Source of the DNA: Sphaeroforma sirkka
Lineage: Eukaryota; Opisthokonta; Ichthyosporea; Ichthyophonida
Direction: 5' to 3'
DNA length: 42,500 bases
Assembly: GCA_001586965.3 (NCBI GenBank)
Contig: LUCW03001501.1
Span: 32,501 to 75,000 of the forward strand
The position numbers and the translations under genes are program-made. Each line of letters begins with the position of its first letter. Position 1 is the first letter of the stretch. The notes beneath the pieces were generated by a model that saw nothing but the letters and a program-made list of their open reading frames with translations, made no database searches and was not told where the DNA came from. Of this stretch, positions 29,557-40,173 are shown in pieces.

Positions 29557-30542
29557 TAGATATTGTGGGGCGTGTTGTTGCGTTGCTTGTTGGTGTATTG
29601 TGTGCGATTGTCCTGAGGATTGCCCTGTGGCCCATTGTGGTAGCCTGTATTGCCGAACTATGTATCATCGAATGCATGGTATGGCTGTCGATTGCTCGGA
29701 TTACTATTGTTGTACGATGCACTGCCGCAATCCTGTCCGCCATACCTACCGTTGTAGTCGTTATCGTAAGGTTGACCGTTACCACAGTGTGAGCTATTGC
29801 TGCAGTTTCGCTGTGAACTAATATTAGCATCACGATTGGGATTGTTGGTACGTCCTCCATAGGCCTTGTGGCTGTTCTGCGGTGTGTACCCACGGTTGTC
29901 GTGTGCACCGTAGCACTGGTCATCGTACTGTTGTCTTCGATTGTATCGAGGACTGTCGTACTGTATAGGGCTGTGTGGCATGTAGTCCTGGTGGTTTGAT
30001 CGTGCATATGTGTGGTTGTCGTATCCCCCATAGTCCTGATTGCCGTGCATTTGTACATTGTTGGGACGTGCATACGTGTCATAGCCATTTGTGTCGTAGT
30101 TCTGACCGCCGTACCGTTGTGCGTTGTGCTGCCGTGGGTCATCATACTGATTGCTATCGTATGCATGATCATACTGCTGGTTGCCATGGTAATGTGCAGC
30201 AGACTGCCGGGGGTTGTTGTACTGGTCGCGTCGTGCATCATACCCGTATGGTGCAGTATCCCGCCTCTCATATCTCTCTTGATCCTGACGTTGGGCGCCA
30301 TGATCACGTATGTTGCTACCATACATACCCGTAGAAGGCGGTCTCCCATATCCGCCTCTTGTGTTATGGCTTTGAGATCCCCTCTCTCTGCGTGAACTGC
30401 TTGTACCTTGCCCCTGTCTAGGGCCCAGAGGACCATAGTTGTCGTCGCCATACCGAGGCGATTGCGTGCGAGAGTGTCTGATTGTGTGCATATGTGGAAT
30501 TATGCGCCATTTTCGTGTGGCTACCACTACTATCTGGTGTTT

Positions 30543-31090
30543 TATCATAGTATCCTGATGACTTGGGAGGCCATGTATTATCCTCAGTGTCGTCTATCGT
30601 GTGTCTGTTACTACTTTCTGGTGTTCTATCATAGTACCCCGATGATTTTGGTGGCCATGTATCATCCTCAACGTCGTCTATCATATTGCTAATACTGCTA
30701 TCTGGCGTCCTATCACAGTATCCCGATGACTTGGTAGGCCATGTATCGTCATCTATATCATCTTGACCTGTTTTGCATTCCTGATCTCCTGATCGTTCGT
30801 ATGATGCTGTTGTTGTCGTGGGTGTCCTCTGAAGTGTGACTATCTATTTTATCTGGTTTTTCATCGTAATACCCCGATGACTTAGGAGGCCATGTTTCGT
30901 TATCTATTTCCTCCTTACTGCCAATGTATGCTTCAGATTGGTTCTCATTCGTGTTTATATTAAGGCTAGACTGTCCACCAATACAGTCTACACGTGCGGT
31001 AGAACTATCACATGAGCTTGTTTAATTCTCTACCACATTGTCATCGGGGCTGGCACTCTCGTTGTAGTCACCCGATGGCTTCGGAAAAGT
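30543..31090 (-). repeat. Five diverged coding repeats of a WPPKSSGYYD motif
   Basis: Copies at 31090-31061 (FPKPSGDYN), 30897-30863 (TWPPKSSGYYD), 30748-30713 (TWPTKSSGYCD), 30664-30629 and 30580-30543 (both TWPPKSSGYYD). The last three are 84-86 bp apart and share the context DD-(5)-TWPPKSSGYYD-(R/K)TP(D/E)SS. The two upstream copies are spaced wider. Conservation of the core peptide with variable third bases suggests past selection on the protein. Confidence 0.85.
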
Positions 31091-31138
31091 GCTCTCTTCG
31101 TCAGCGTCTGAAGCCGATTTCAAAGGTGAGTGCGACAT

Positions 31139-31447
31139 GCTTCAAGTCTCCCAGTGGCAACAACGGCACCTCGCAGTTGTACGTGGGTATCGTATTCCTC
31201 TTTCATAAACTCAAAAATATATATAAATATAAAGATATAAATATTCGTTTTTAGAGAGGTTATGATATGTAGCGTTTCAGATTCTCTTGGGTTTAGGGTT
31301 TGTGCATGATTTAGAGTTTCATACACACGACTACACAAGTCTCGAGCTGAGTTTCGCACACTTTAGTCACTACTACATACTAGAGGTTGGATAAGGGTTA
31401 AGTCTGCTATATGTCCAATGTAGCATATCAATATTTGAGAGTTTAGT
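31139..31447. other. Probable divergent promoter region
   Basis: 309 bp between the minus-strand EXD1-like pseudogene and the plus-strand glycosyltransferase. AT-rich around 31210-31250, with a telomere-like GGGTTTAGGGTTTG at 31289-31302. No coding signal. No promoter element can be named with confidence. Confidence 0.4.
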
Positions 31448-33463
31448 ATGCTCCTTTGCAAAAACAAACTGAGAAGGCTGTTCGTCAGTACTCTCTTGGG
31501 GGTTGCATTCTTCTTCTTCCTTTATCTATGCAGACGGTTGGATGTCGATGAGACCCGTCCGTATACACAGCAAATAAAAGGTGCGCTGAAGGGGTGGGGT
31601 GCAATTGCATCTGACCTCGATGCAGACTACCAGAGTAGATATATCACCGGGGAGAACTTCGCAGGTGTGCAGTCAGACTCTTTTTCGGATACCAATACAG
31701 TAGTAGGGTCAAGAAATATTACTTATGCATCGGACAACGATAAACCAAACCCGTACAACACTACAGCAGCTTTAGACAGTGATATATCTCTCTTTAAAAA
31801 TGAAAAGAAAGCGTTAAGCACAAATACATTGGCTCCAAAGAAAGCCAAAAGCAATAAGGTGTGGGTACGATATACTCCCAATCCTCTCGTGGTACTATAT
31901 ACACCGTCACCAAGGCAATCAGGAACGAGAGCAAGTCCCAGCAAGACCCCGCTAAAGACACTCACAGAATACAAAGATCGCCTGCTAACACGCGACCAGG
32001 TTGAAATAATCAAAGCGAGTGAACTAGCCGCACCCGCAACCAAGCTTGCCAGTGACACACGAGAGCGCGATGCTAGGATACCGAAAGGGTACCCGTCTAT
32101 TATCGATGCAGATTATAGCGAAAAATGTGGTATCTTCCACGGTAGTAACAGAACAAGAATAGATGCATACGACTTCTCTGATCATAATGATATAGACCTA
32201 AAAAACACAAGTACTGGGTCTATCCACGCAATAGTGCTCCTACTTGCAGGAGATAGCGCTGCACGGATGGGTATAGCGCTCGTACAATCTTTGCGCAATG
32301 TCAACACCTGTCCTGGTATTGACATTGTCGGAGCTTTAGCGGTAGGCGGAGTGGGTAGTGAGGAATGTAAAAGGACAGGCAAGACGAAGTGCTCATCGCT
32401 ATCACCTACCGCCTTTAGTGATGTAATATCGCTTACCTACTTAAAGGCCTTATCATCCATGGGAGTCAGGTTCAGGTTACTGCCTCAGTTTGTGTCCAGA
32501 ACGGCGCAGATACCTGGCGGTTCCCAGACGTTTTGGGGTATGTCCTTTAATAAACTGGGCCTATTTAAGTGGACAGAGTATAAGAAAGTCATGTATTTAG
32601 ATGCGGATGAGATGTTTTTGAAGAATGTCGACTACTTGTTGTACTACCCGATGTTTACAGGGTCTATGACACAGTGCTGCGACCGGCACGAGAACATGAA
32701 GCCCAGCGGTGGTCTGTGGATTATAGAGCCATCATACAACCTATACGATATGGCCAGGGTATTCACCAATGAGCACGACATGAGCCATGACGACGGATAC
32801 AACACAGGCTCATCCGAATGGAAGTTCAGTGACATGCAGGTGATAAGCATGATGTTTGGCAAGGCCAGGAAGGTGGACAGTCAGGCAGCACGCTCGTTGG
32901 TATTCCCAGAGAGTGCCGATTCACGGCAGAATATACGAGCCCTCTTAGCGCTGTGGAGCGACGAGAGAAAAATACGCGTGTCCAATTGGAGACCTCTAGA
33001 CAATGATTTAGCGCTCGCAGGCCCGTGGGATCTGACTACCATGCCGCTGGATGTGGATGAGGAGTACTGGTACAGGGCCAGCACACACGACCGCAACCAC
33101 TTTGACGATATCGCCGATAGACTGCAGATGCCGCAGGAGCGAGGGCGTGTGTGGCATGCACTCAATGAGTCGTACGACTGGGTGGCCATGCAGTGTGCCT
33201 GCATACCTTCACACGATCGGGGTCATGACTGGTTTATCAGCGTACACCTGACATGTCTTACGTTTAACAAACCGGGACAGTTCAGGACGCTGCCCGAATT
33301 ACGCTATGCGGTAGCGGGAAACGAGCCCAAAATTCCCGAGTGTATGAAGCATTACCTGAATCTGTGGCTGGACCTGTATGAGCAGGGCATGGGTGACTTG
33401 AAAAGGACCATTTGGTGGCAGGAGGAAGACCCAGCGACTACCTACAAGGGCCCGTGGGATTAG
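31448..33463 (+). CDS. GT8-type glycosyltransferase, type II Golgi membrane protein, intronless
   Basis: 671 residues in one uninterrupted exon. Short cytosolic N-terminus with Lys/Arg, one membrane anchor at about residues 11-28 (LFVSTLLGVAFFFFLYLC), a Ser/Thr/Lys-rich lumenal stem to about 255, then the catalytic domain to about 640. The domain shows the GT8 (glycogenin/GUX-like) order: a beta strand HAIVLLLAG near 260, KLGLFKWTEYKKVMYLDADEM with the metal-binding DAD at 385-387, SGGLWIIEPS near 420, SDMQVISMMFG in place of the usual D-Q block, and SVHLTC near 600. It probably transfers a sugar to a glycan or glycoprotein in the Golgi; donor and acceptor cannot be read from the sequence. 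It is the only complete single-exon gene here. Start chosen as the first Met before the membrane anchor. Confidence 0.88.
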   Translation: MLLCKNKLRRLFVSTLLGVAFFFFLYLCRRLDVDETRPYTQQIKGALKGWGAIASDLDADYQSRYITGENFAGVQSDSFSDTNTVVGSRNITYASDNDKPNPYNTTAALDSDISLFKNEKKALSTNTLAPKKAKSNKVWVRYTPNPLVVLYTPSPRQSGTRASPSKTPLKTLTEYKDRLLTRDQVEIIKASELAAPATKLASDTRERDARIPKGYPSIIDADYSEKCGIFHGSNRTRIDAYDFSDHNDIDLKNTSTGSIHAIVLLLAGDSAARMGIALVQSLRNVNTCPGIDIVGALAVGGVGSEECKRTGKTKCSSLSPTAFSDVISLTYLKALSSMGVRFRLLPQFVSRTAQIPGGSQTFWGMSFNKLGLFKWTEYKKVMYLDADEMFLKNVDYLLYYPMFTGSMTQCCDRHENMKPSGGLWIIEPSYNLYDMARVFTNEHDMSHDDGYNTGSSEWKFSDMQVISMMFGKARKVDSQAARSLVFPESADSRQNIRALLALWSDERKIRVSNWRPLDNDLALAGPWDLTTMPLDVDEEYWYRASTHDRNHFDDIADRLQMPQERGRVWHALNESYDWVAMQCACIPSHDRGHDWFISVHLTCLTFNKPGQFRTLPELRYAVAGNEPKIPECMKHYLNLWLDLYEQGMGDLKRTIWWQEEDPATTYKGPWD

Positions 33464-33726
33464 CTGGATTTTGCACAACAACAGTGCAGCACTGTTGTAG
33501 TAACAGTATTCGAATATAGCAGAACGTCAGAACCACGCGGTTCATTCAGGACAAGATTGCATTCGATTATGAAGTACGGTACTCAAAAACATATAGTGTT
33601 TAGTATATAATTACATGTGACAATCTTTTCATTCTTTCATGACATGATTTTCTCACCTATGATATCAAAGAATATCCATCACAGACACTTTTTTCGTCCT
33701 CGAAACAGTTATATATGAGAGTTATA

Positions 33727-33966
<240 letters not shown>

Positions 33967-33969
<3 letters not shown>

Positions 33970-34186
33970 GTACATGTTATGTATATGTACGTGACTGACA
34001 AGTAGAGCCATGGCAGATTAGTATATTAATGCCACAGGAGTTCATGGACGAACATTAGACCACCAGGTGTACATATGTATATGTATTGTGTGTATATATA
34101 TCTGCATATATATTGTATGTATGTGCGTGTACGTATATACTTTGTATATGTACGTGATTGGCTAGTTGAGTCATGGACATTCAGTA
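33967..34186. repeat. Diverged direct repeat with small palindrome
   Basis: GTATATGTACGTGA(C/T)TG followed by AGT(A/T)GAG(C/T)CATGG occurs at 33976-34020 and at 34142-34186. The first copy overlaps a 9-bp inverted repeat, CACGTACAT...ATGTACGTG (33967-33993). It could be the trace of a duplicated short element. Confidence 0.6.
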
Positions 34187-34989
34187 CTGTCTTAAATACC
34201 GGTACTTTCATCCCACCAACGGCATGTCGCGGAATTCGAAACAGTTTCACACATGTGACATGAAAATAATTACATAACCAAACACTATGGCTATCTTTCC
34301 GGCCTGTTTGAGGTAGCTGGATTATAATAACTTCTAACGATGTGTCATGTTTAACGCTGACAAGTGACAACTAACATATTCAACAGACGACTATGCTAAA
34401 AAACTAAAAATATAATTAACGGCTAGCGATGTGTTTAGCGCCGACAAGTGACAACTACTATATGCAGCACATAACTACGCTGAGAACTCAAGAAACCTCG
34501 CGCTGTAAGTAAATACGACATCAAATAGAAGTAATACACGTTTTATTCATTAAATCATCTTAATTGCGCAAGTATGGGCGCACTATTACTTTGGTTCTGC
34601 TTTGATATCTACAATGGTAGTATGACTTCGTCAGCACAGATATGAGCGCTTCTATTGTCCGTGCCGCCAACCAGTAAGAGTATCGGGTTGTAGGTTTGTA
34701 TTGTATGTGTGTGTAGTGGTTTGTACATAAGGAATCGCCAGCAAAATCCCAGCAGTATCATACATTTATTCTAATATTCTTAAATAAGCCACATGGACAT
34801 GCTCAAGCTGCATATAGTGCACCCCTGTGTGGATCCGTACGCCTGTGACAACTGGCACAAGCATAGTACTTCGGCCTTGGATTGCTCCTCATGATAGTCA
34901 CTCCCCTCATGCGCACACACTAGGCCCAACTTTGATGGTAAACGATATATACGAGGAAGCAAAACTAGGTCAAGAGAGGGAGGACATAC

Positions 34990-36269
34990 CTTCTGTTTCA
35001 GCTCAGTCTAACATCCTTCACCACCGTCATAGAGTTCGTAGTGAGCGTTCCGGTCTTGTCATTGCAGATGACCGTAGCACTGCCTATAGTTGTGCAAGCA
35101 TGCAGATGGCGCACCAAATTGTTCTCCTTCAATATGCGCTTCATACTGAAAGCCTACAGGAATCAGGAAGTCCCGTGAAGCAAAAGATGGCCGCCAGATA
35201 CTAATTGAGGTCGATTTGCGTTGAAGTGACAAAGCCTCCGTATAATTCGTACTAAGCAAGCATCAAACTCAACAAAGCAGCCACTAAGTCTATGTATCGT
35301 TTCAGCCAGATAAAATCCTAAAGAGAGCGCACAAAATCAGAGACCTTACAACGACACCACGTGCACTGTACATACCAAAGCCAATGTGACGGCCAGTGGC
35401 AACCCCTTGGGAATAGCAACCACCAACACAGTGATACCAATGATAAAGAAGTCCAAGAACTCGGAAAAGTCGTCCTTATCCCATCCGCGATTGGGGTACT
35501 TCTCGATGCAGAATCACACAGATGATACGACGAAAGTGGGTGTACCTGGATTACACAGATAAGTCGATATCAGAAGGCAATAGAGAACGCGCACTCTAGC
35601 AAAAACATACATATGGGATAAATATGTACAAAGAAGGATACCGAGCCAGCCAATGAAAAACATCGTCTCACAGGCCAAGCACAATACTTATCGACAGCCA
35701 AACCAACATAACTGATGAGAATGGCTAGACGCTCTAGCTTTGTTTCCAGCGCAGTCTGCCCATCTTGACTCATCTTCATCAGCAACGGTGCCACTGGCCT
35801 TCGCAACTAGCTTTGAATTCTTATTATCACTTCCGGTTACGTTTTGCAGCACATCATTGGATTGATATCCATCGACATCGATGGTTGCTACTTGTGCTAC
35901 AGTTTCCGTGCCCAGTACCATATCCTTCAGTGCCACGCCCTACTCAGTGAGCACAGGCTGTAATGCACAATCATCAGACTACGAGTGAGCGACAAATATA
36001 CCAAACCGCATAAAGCTAAATACTGATAACTCAGTGCGTCACACTATATCAGAGTATCTCAAACAACGATGTAAAGCTGGTAAATAACATACCGGTGCGG
36101 CGTCATCTCCAATGGAAGTTGCTGGTAGCACGTGGGTGCGTTTCATTCCGGTGCAACTTTTAATGGTATCCGCCTGCGAATTCTCATCCACCACCAGCAC
36201 CAGCATACGGCCCACTCCGTCCATGACTAAAGTGCTACTGAGCACTACTATGCTTGCCGAGTCAGGGAC
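34990..36269 (-). pseudogene. Plasma-membrane-type Ca2+-ATPase (P2B) fragment, decayed
   Basis: Recognisable exons in coding order: 36269-36093 (STLVMDGVGRMLVLVVDENSQ, cytosolic A-domain end), about 35954-35690 (linker and TALETKLERLAILISYVGLAV, start of membrane segment 3), about 35510-35376 (FFIIGITVLVVAIPKGLPLAVTLAL, segment 4), and 35153-34990 ([16 protein letters not shown] then [15 protein letters not shown], phosphorylation site). The last two exons join in phase 0 as in PMCA genes. Damage: TAG at 35940, a frame change near 35760, TGA near 34999, and Lys for the conserved ion-binding Glu in the PEGL motif. Neither the N-terminal third nor the nucleotide-binding domain was found. The phosphorylated Asp in DKTGT is still present. 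It is a relic, not a working pump. Confidence 0.85.
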
Positions 36270-36446
36270 CTGGATGACATATAAAAACATAGCACACAGG
36301 GATCAGTCAAGGAACACACGGTTCAGATATCCAGCAAGGATCCCATCTTGAATCAAAACTTCAGGATACACAAATCGTGAGATCGTACAACGTACCGAAA
36401 GGTTTCCCAATCGCATAGTACACAATACACCATAGAACCACTACAG

Positions 36447-38760
36447 ATGATGAGACAGATATTGTTTCAGTACTTCCCAAGAAACAGCACTCGGGACCGG
36501 CATCAAGATATACCATTGGTCGGATTCGTGTTCAAACATCATGCATACTACAAGCGGGCCTTACCATTTGGTCTATGTAATAATCCACATATCTTTGAGC
36601 GCCTGGGCGCCGCTCTCGACTTTATCTTTTATCTACAGGCTTGGATATCCGCCGCTTCGTTAACGATTTTCTGGCGATGTATGGTCCTGGCAGGGGCAGA
36701 CAAGAAGCAGCCAAGATCTGCGCACTGTTTGCTTTCCTCGGCATCCCAATCGCCGTTGAGAAGTCCGCAACCTGAGTTACTGTAACGGAATATATTGGTG
36801 TGCTTATAGATATCAGGGCCCGTACGGGTGGCCTTGGCGCACATAAGTTGCGCTCGTACAAATCGCTGCTGCACGCTTGACGCTCTCGCACAACCGCAAC
36901 CGCTCATGACATTGCCTCACTTGGCAGACGTCTCATTTGGCTGCGCGCCATTTTTCCACAAGCACGACCATATACTACTCGAGTTTTCTGGCTGCTACGT
37001 CATAGCCCCTCTCATTATAAGCACATTAGAGTTCTGAGAAAGTTCGTCAGGATATCCGTTCCTGGATCCGTATACTCGACAGATGGACCGGTACATCTCT
37101 TCTCGTTCGCCCTGCCATGGCAAGCACAGTTGCTGTGGGTTGGTGCAGGAGGTTTTATCTCCACAGGAGAATGGTATTTCCTACAATGGCAGGAGCATCA
37201 CCACTACCCTATCAACAAGGGGGGCAAGCTCTTTTCCATCACTGCACTGGAACTCTTGGCGATTGTGCATATGGCCGACACCTTTGGATCACTTTGGATA
37301 TGTCGCAGTATCCTCATTCTCTCCGACAACGAAGGCGCGGTGGCGAGCGTGACGTCACGCACCAGCCCGATCGCAGAAATACTGAGTCTCTTACGGATGC
37401 TGACGAATATTGAAGCATTGTCCGACATTGAAATCTCCTGCGAACATGTACCAGGAGTTAACAATGAGATCGCGGGCTACATATCCCGCGATCGCTTGAA
37501 TGATGCCCACGCAATATTCCCAAACATGCGTCCATACCCAACACGGCTCGGTCACAACGCACGCCTGCATGAAGCCACATTTGCAGCCAATCTTCGACTA
37601 CAGTAGCATTTACACACGCATCTTTTATTATTAATAAACATTTTGTACATAGTCCTCACAACGCTTCTGCACAACCTTACATTACTGTGTAGGGCGCTTC
37701 AGCATTTTGCCGTGTGCTTCGGACATCAGCGTGCCAACTGCGTTCACTCCGGCTGTAACAGGCGACCGCTACGCCATTTCCTACAAGAGGTTCTCCAATT
37801 AGTTACGGCTGCGCGGAATCGTACAAGCAGCAACACTACACAACGACATTCTCTCGATTTAGCTGTGCACGAAGGCTTGATCTCCGCGTCGGATATTCTG
37901 GCAGGCACTCTACCAGCTGGAGGAGACATATGACTTCTTTATATCGGCTGGTTGGGGATGCGGGGGCATCAACCTGACTCCATAGTTTCATACGTGTCTG
38001 GTGTACGCCGAATGTACATGATGGCAGGCGCAGACCATTCAGTATCCCGAATTCCTGCTCTAATTCTGCTGCGGAAGGGTATAAATAGCTGGCAAGCTGA
38101 ACGCGGTCTATTGCGCATGAAACGTGAGCGCGACAGTATCACCTCCAGCCTGTTACTTCTACGTTTCAGCCCTGTGATCACACGTTGCGCGAATGATATA
38201 TTGATTCGCGTTTGTACCATAGCACTGCTTGGTGTGTTTTGTCCGTTTCGAAGCGGTGAACAAACGACCCACCCGTACCTCAGTTTATTCGCGTAAGACG
38301 ATCAAGGATCCGTGTATACCCTGATCATATATTACTAACACTTCCTTCATCCAAGACTCAATAATGCAGGTCCGCCACAGTTCGTGCACAGAAGCTTCCC
38401 GCGACATACAGTACAATCTGCCCGTATCACCACTTACTATTGTGGCTCTCCCTCACAACCAACGAGCAAGCTGACTGTCACCTCTTCTCCTTAAATAGCG
38501 TAGCGGTTACGAAGACCGAGTGGTCGCGAAAATTCAAATACCTGGTCCAGGCAGCAGGGTTGGACCTCAAACTGTACTCTGGGCGTTCCTGCGCATCGAC
38601 GGTCTGTCCGCCTTGAAGGAGTCTGGTTTATCGGACAGCGAGGTATAGATTCTTGGGCATTGGACATCGGATACTTATCTAATTTACCGGCGCCTCTCGG
38701 AGATCGATCACGCACGCTTAGCGTGCACATACTTCAAGTCTCTGTGCATAAGTACACACA
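36447..38760 (+). mobile_element. DIRS-like retrotransposon remnant (RT, RNase H, tyrosine recombinase)
   Basis: Order: reverse transcriptase block with LVGFVFKHHAYYKRALPFGL (36510-36590); FVNDFLAMYG at about 36661-36690, where the catalytic YxDD is FVND; FLGIPIAVEKS (about 36740); YIGVLID (about 36790). RNase H with STDG near 37078, ITALELLAIVHMADTFGSLW (about 37237-37300), LSDNEGA, and HVPGVNNEIAGYISR (about 37445-37490). A tyrosine-recombinase region, not a DDE integrase, follows: SIVSYVSGVRRMY, FCPFRSGEQT (about 38238-38268), YSGRS near 38575 and GLSDSEV-ILGHWTSDTYLIY (about 38620-38680). This RT-RH-YR order defines DIRS-type elements. Stops (TGA near 36775 and 36876, TAG 38646) and frame changes show it is dead. 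No terminal repeats were identified, so the ends are approximate. Confidence 0.85.
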
Positions 38761-39074
38761 CAAAATAGGCGCTCTCGCCGAAGTGTGCGATTTATTCCTC
38801 ATCGCACTGAACCCTTCAAGTCTTGGGAGAAGCTCGAAGCGCAATATTCGGGTGACGGCGCTCGCGGAAGTCTGTCTGAGCTTGTGTGGGCATGATGCAG
38901 ACAGCGCATCTGGTACATCATGTGCGCACGCTCCACACAAGCCTCACAGCAATAACCAACGGATTTCAATGTTCCAGTGAGAGTATACAAGCATGCGCCC
39001 TACTTACACCTTCGGGCATGAGTAGGATGCTGATATCGTCCAACGAGCCTTACACGAGAAGCCACCATTGAACG

Positions 39075-40173
39075 ATGACCTCTACCCTGACCTACAAGCC
39101 ACTCTCGTCACTACCTGAGGGTGGCCCATTCACCTACGCTGCCCCACTTGGCCGGCAACTCCGCACGGCACGCGGTGTTGTCCAGATTGACTTAATTTTC
39201 ACAGCCCTTGGCCGCTGGCGCCCCAAACAAAGTACAGTGCACAAGTACATTTACCTGCTACAACGGAACTGTTGACTCCCACGTGCCCACATGACCTTAC
39301 TTAACGGTCGTTACCTGCCTATCTTTGGCATGCATGTTGGACAAATACGTCTTGATCATCCGCCTACACACCGTGTTGACCCCTCCCGCCCCCTGCCACC
39401 TGCTCAGGCCCTCCCTACTTGGGTGGCAATCGTTCGTGATATCCAGCGGGACGCTGATAAGCAAGGGATGTTCTACCACCAGGCAATCATGCCTCTTACG
39501 TTCACATCCAGAAGCACGGGATACACTCATATTAGTTTAGCACAAGGCGCTTCCCGAGCTCTATGCTTCCCTTAAGAAACTCAGGATCGCCTTGTGGGCA
39601 TTCATCACCACAGCATATGTGGGTGAATTGAAAGAGGGCATACTTCAAGCTGTCGACATGTTCGGCCCAACACAGGCAGCAGCATACGCAGCTGGGATGA
39701 TCACGGCACGCGGCCGGCCACGGGAACTCTCTCTTAGTCGCATCAGTGACATGGGTTACCGTAGCGACGGTGCACCCCGTGGTGACTACAGCCTCATCCA
39801 CAACAAGATAATGGCTCGTTCCGCACACGTTCACACCAACCATCTCACCACGGGACCATCACTTCAATCGCAACACAGAGTCCCATACGACGGAGCGCGA
39901 TAGTTGTTATGCTTCTGGTAGGCGCCAGTCACAGGACTCGATCCGTACTGACATTCCTACCTGCCCGAAGTGCCGCCTACGACACTCGGACATATTTGCT
40001 ACAGCTACAAGCAAACCGGCCATTACTCCCGCCACTGCCCCAACAAGGTCACCTCCGCCACAGCTACCACTACTGCGCCTGCTGAAGCGGCGGAACAGAG
40101 TGATGGCCCCGCACCCTTGGTCGCAGACGTCGACATTCCGCATTTAAGAGTTGTTTATGCATTAGATATCTGA
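39075..40173 (+). pseudogene. gag-like region with damaged zinc knuckle
   Basis: Three open stretches in different frames (39291-39575, 39592-39903, about 39958-40173), rich in Pro, Thr, Ala and Arg with little structure. The last carries ICYSYKQTGHYSRHCPNK, a CCHC zinc knuckle whose second Cys is Tyr, followed by a Thr/Ala/Pro-rich end and a stop at 40171. This resembles the nucleocapsid part of a retroelement gag. Gag normally precedes RT, but here it lies downstream of the recombinase. It may therefore belong to a second, truncated element or be a rearranged part of the same one. Confidence 0.55.

Larger units (their letters stand above)
28556..31138 (-). pseudogene. EXD1-like 3'-5' exonuclease-fold gene with long low-complexity N-terminus, broken
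   Basis: Coding order: start near 31138, five copies of a WPPKSSGYYD-type repeat (31090-30543), an Arg/Gly then Tyr/Asn/Gln/Asp-rich stretch of about 300 residues (30490-29460) that looks prion-like, then an RNase D/EXD1-type domain (about 29370-28900) with LVGFCTEH, TIVFDVL and NVYDTQTAHMIL, a low-complexity tail, and a stop at 28556. The expected Exo I Asp is Cys (FCTE instead of FDxE) and the Exo II Asp five residues after His is absent, as in animal EXD1, an RNA-binding, nuclease-dead piRNA factor. Lesions: TAA 31022, TAG 29658, TAG 28640; frame changes near 30860, 30470, 29455 and 29205. No intron is evident. The domain call rests on motif order only. If frame changes are assembly errors the gene might live, but three in-frame stops argue against it. 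Confidence 0.68.

Noticed and set aside
29441..30692. Plus-strand Cys/Val-rich open frames opposite the EXD1-like gene
   Set aside because: They are shadows of the repetitive Tyr/Asn/Gln-rich minus-strand coding sequence; no start, domain or splice signals of their own.
24669..31024. TAG as a reassigned sense codon (Gln) that would rescue the broken genes
   Set aside because: UPF1 and the dehydrogenase end in TAG at the conserved protein ends, and the broken genes also contain frame changes and TGA/TAA stops.
30543..31090. CRISPR-like array
   Set aside because: Repeats are diverged, coding, unevenly spaced and in a eukaryotic gene; no constant repeat or spacer structure.
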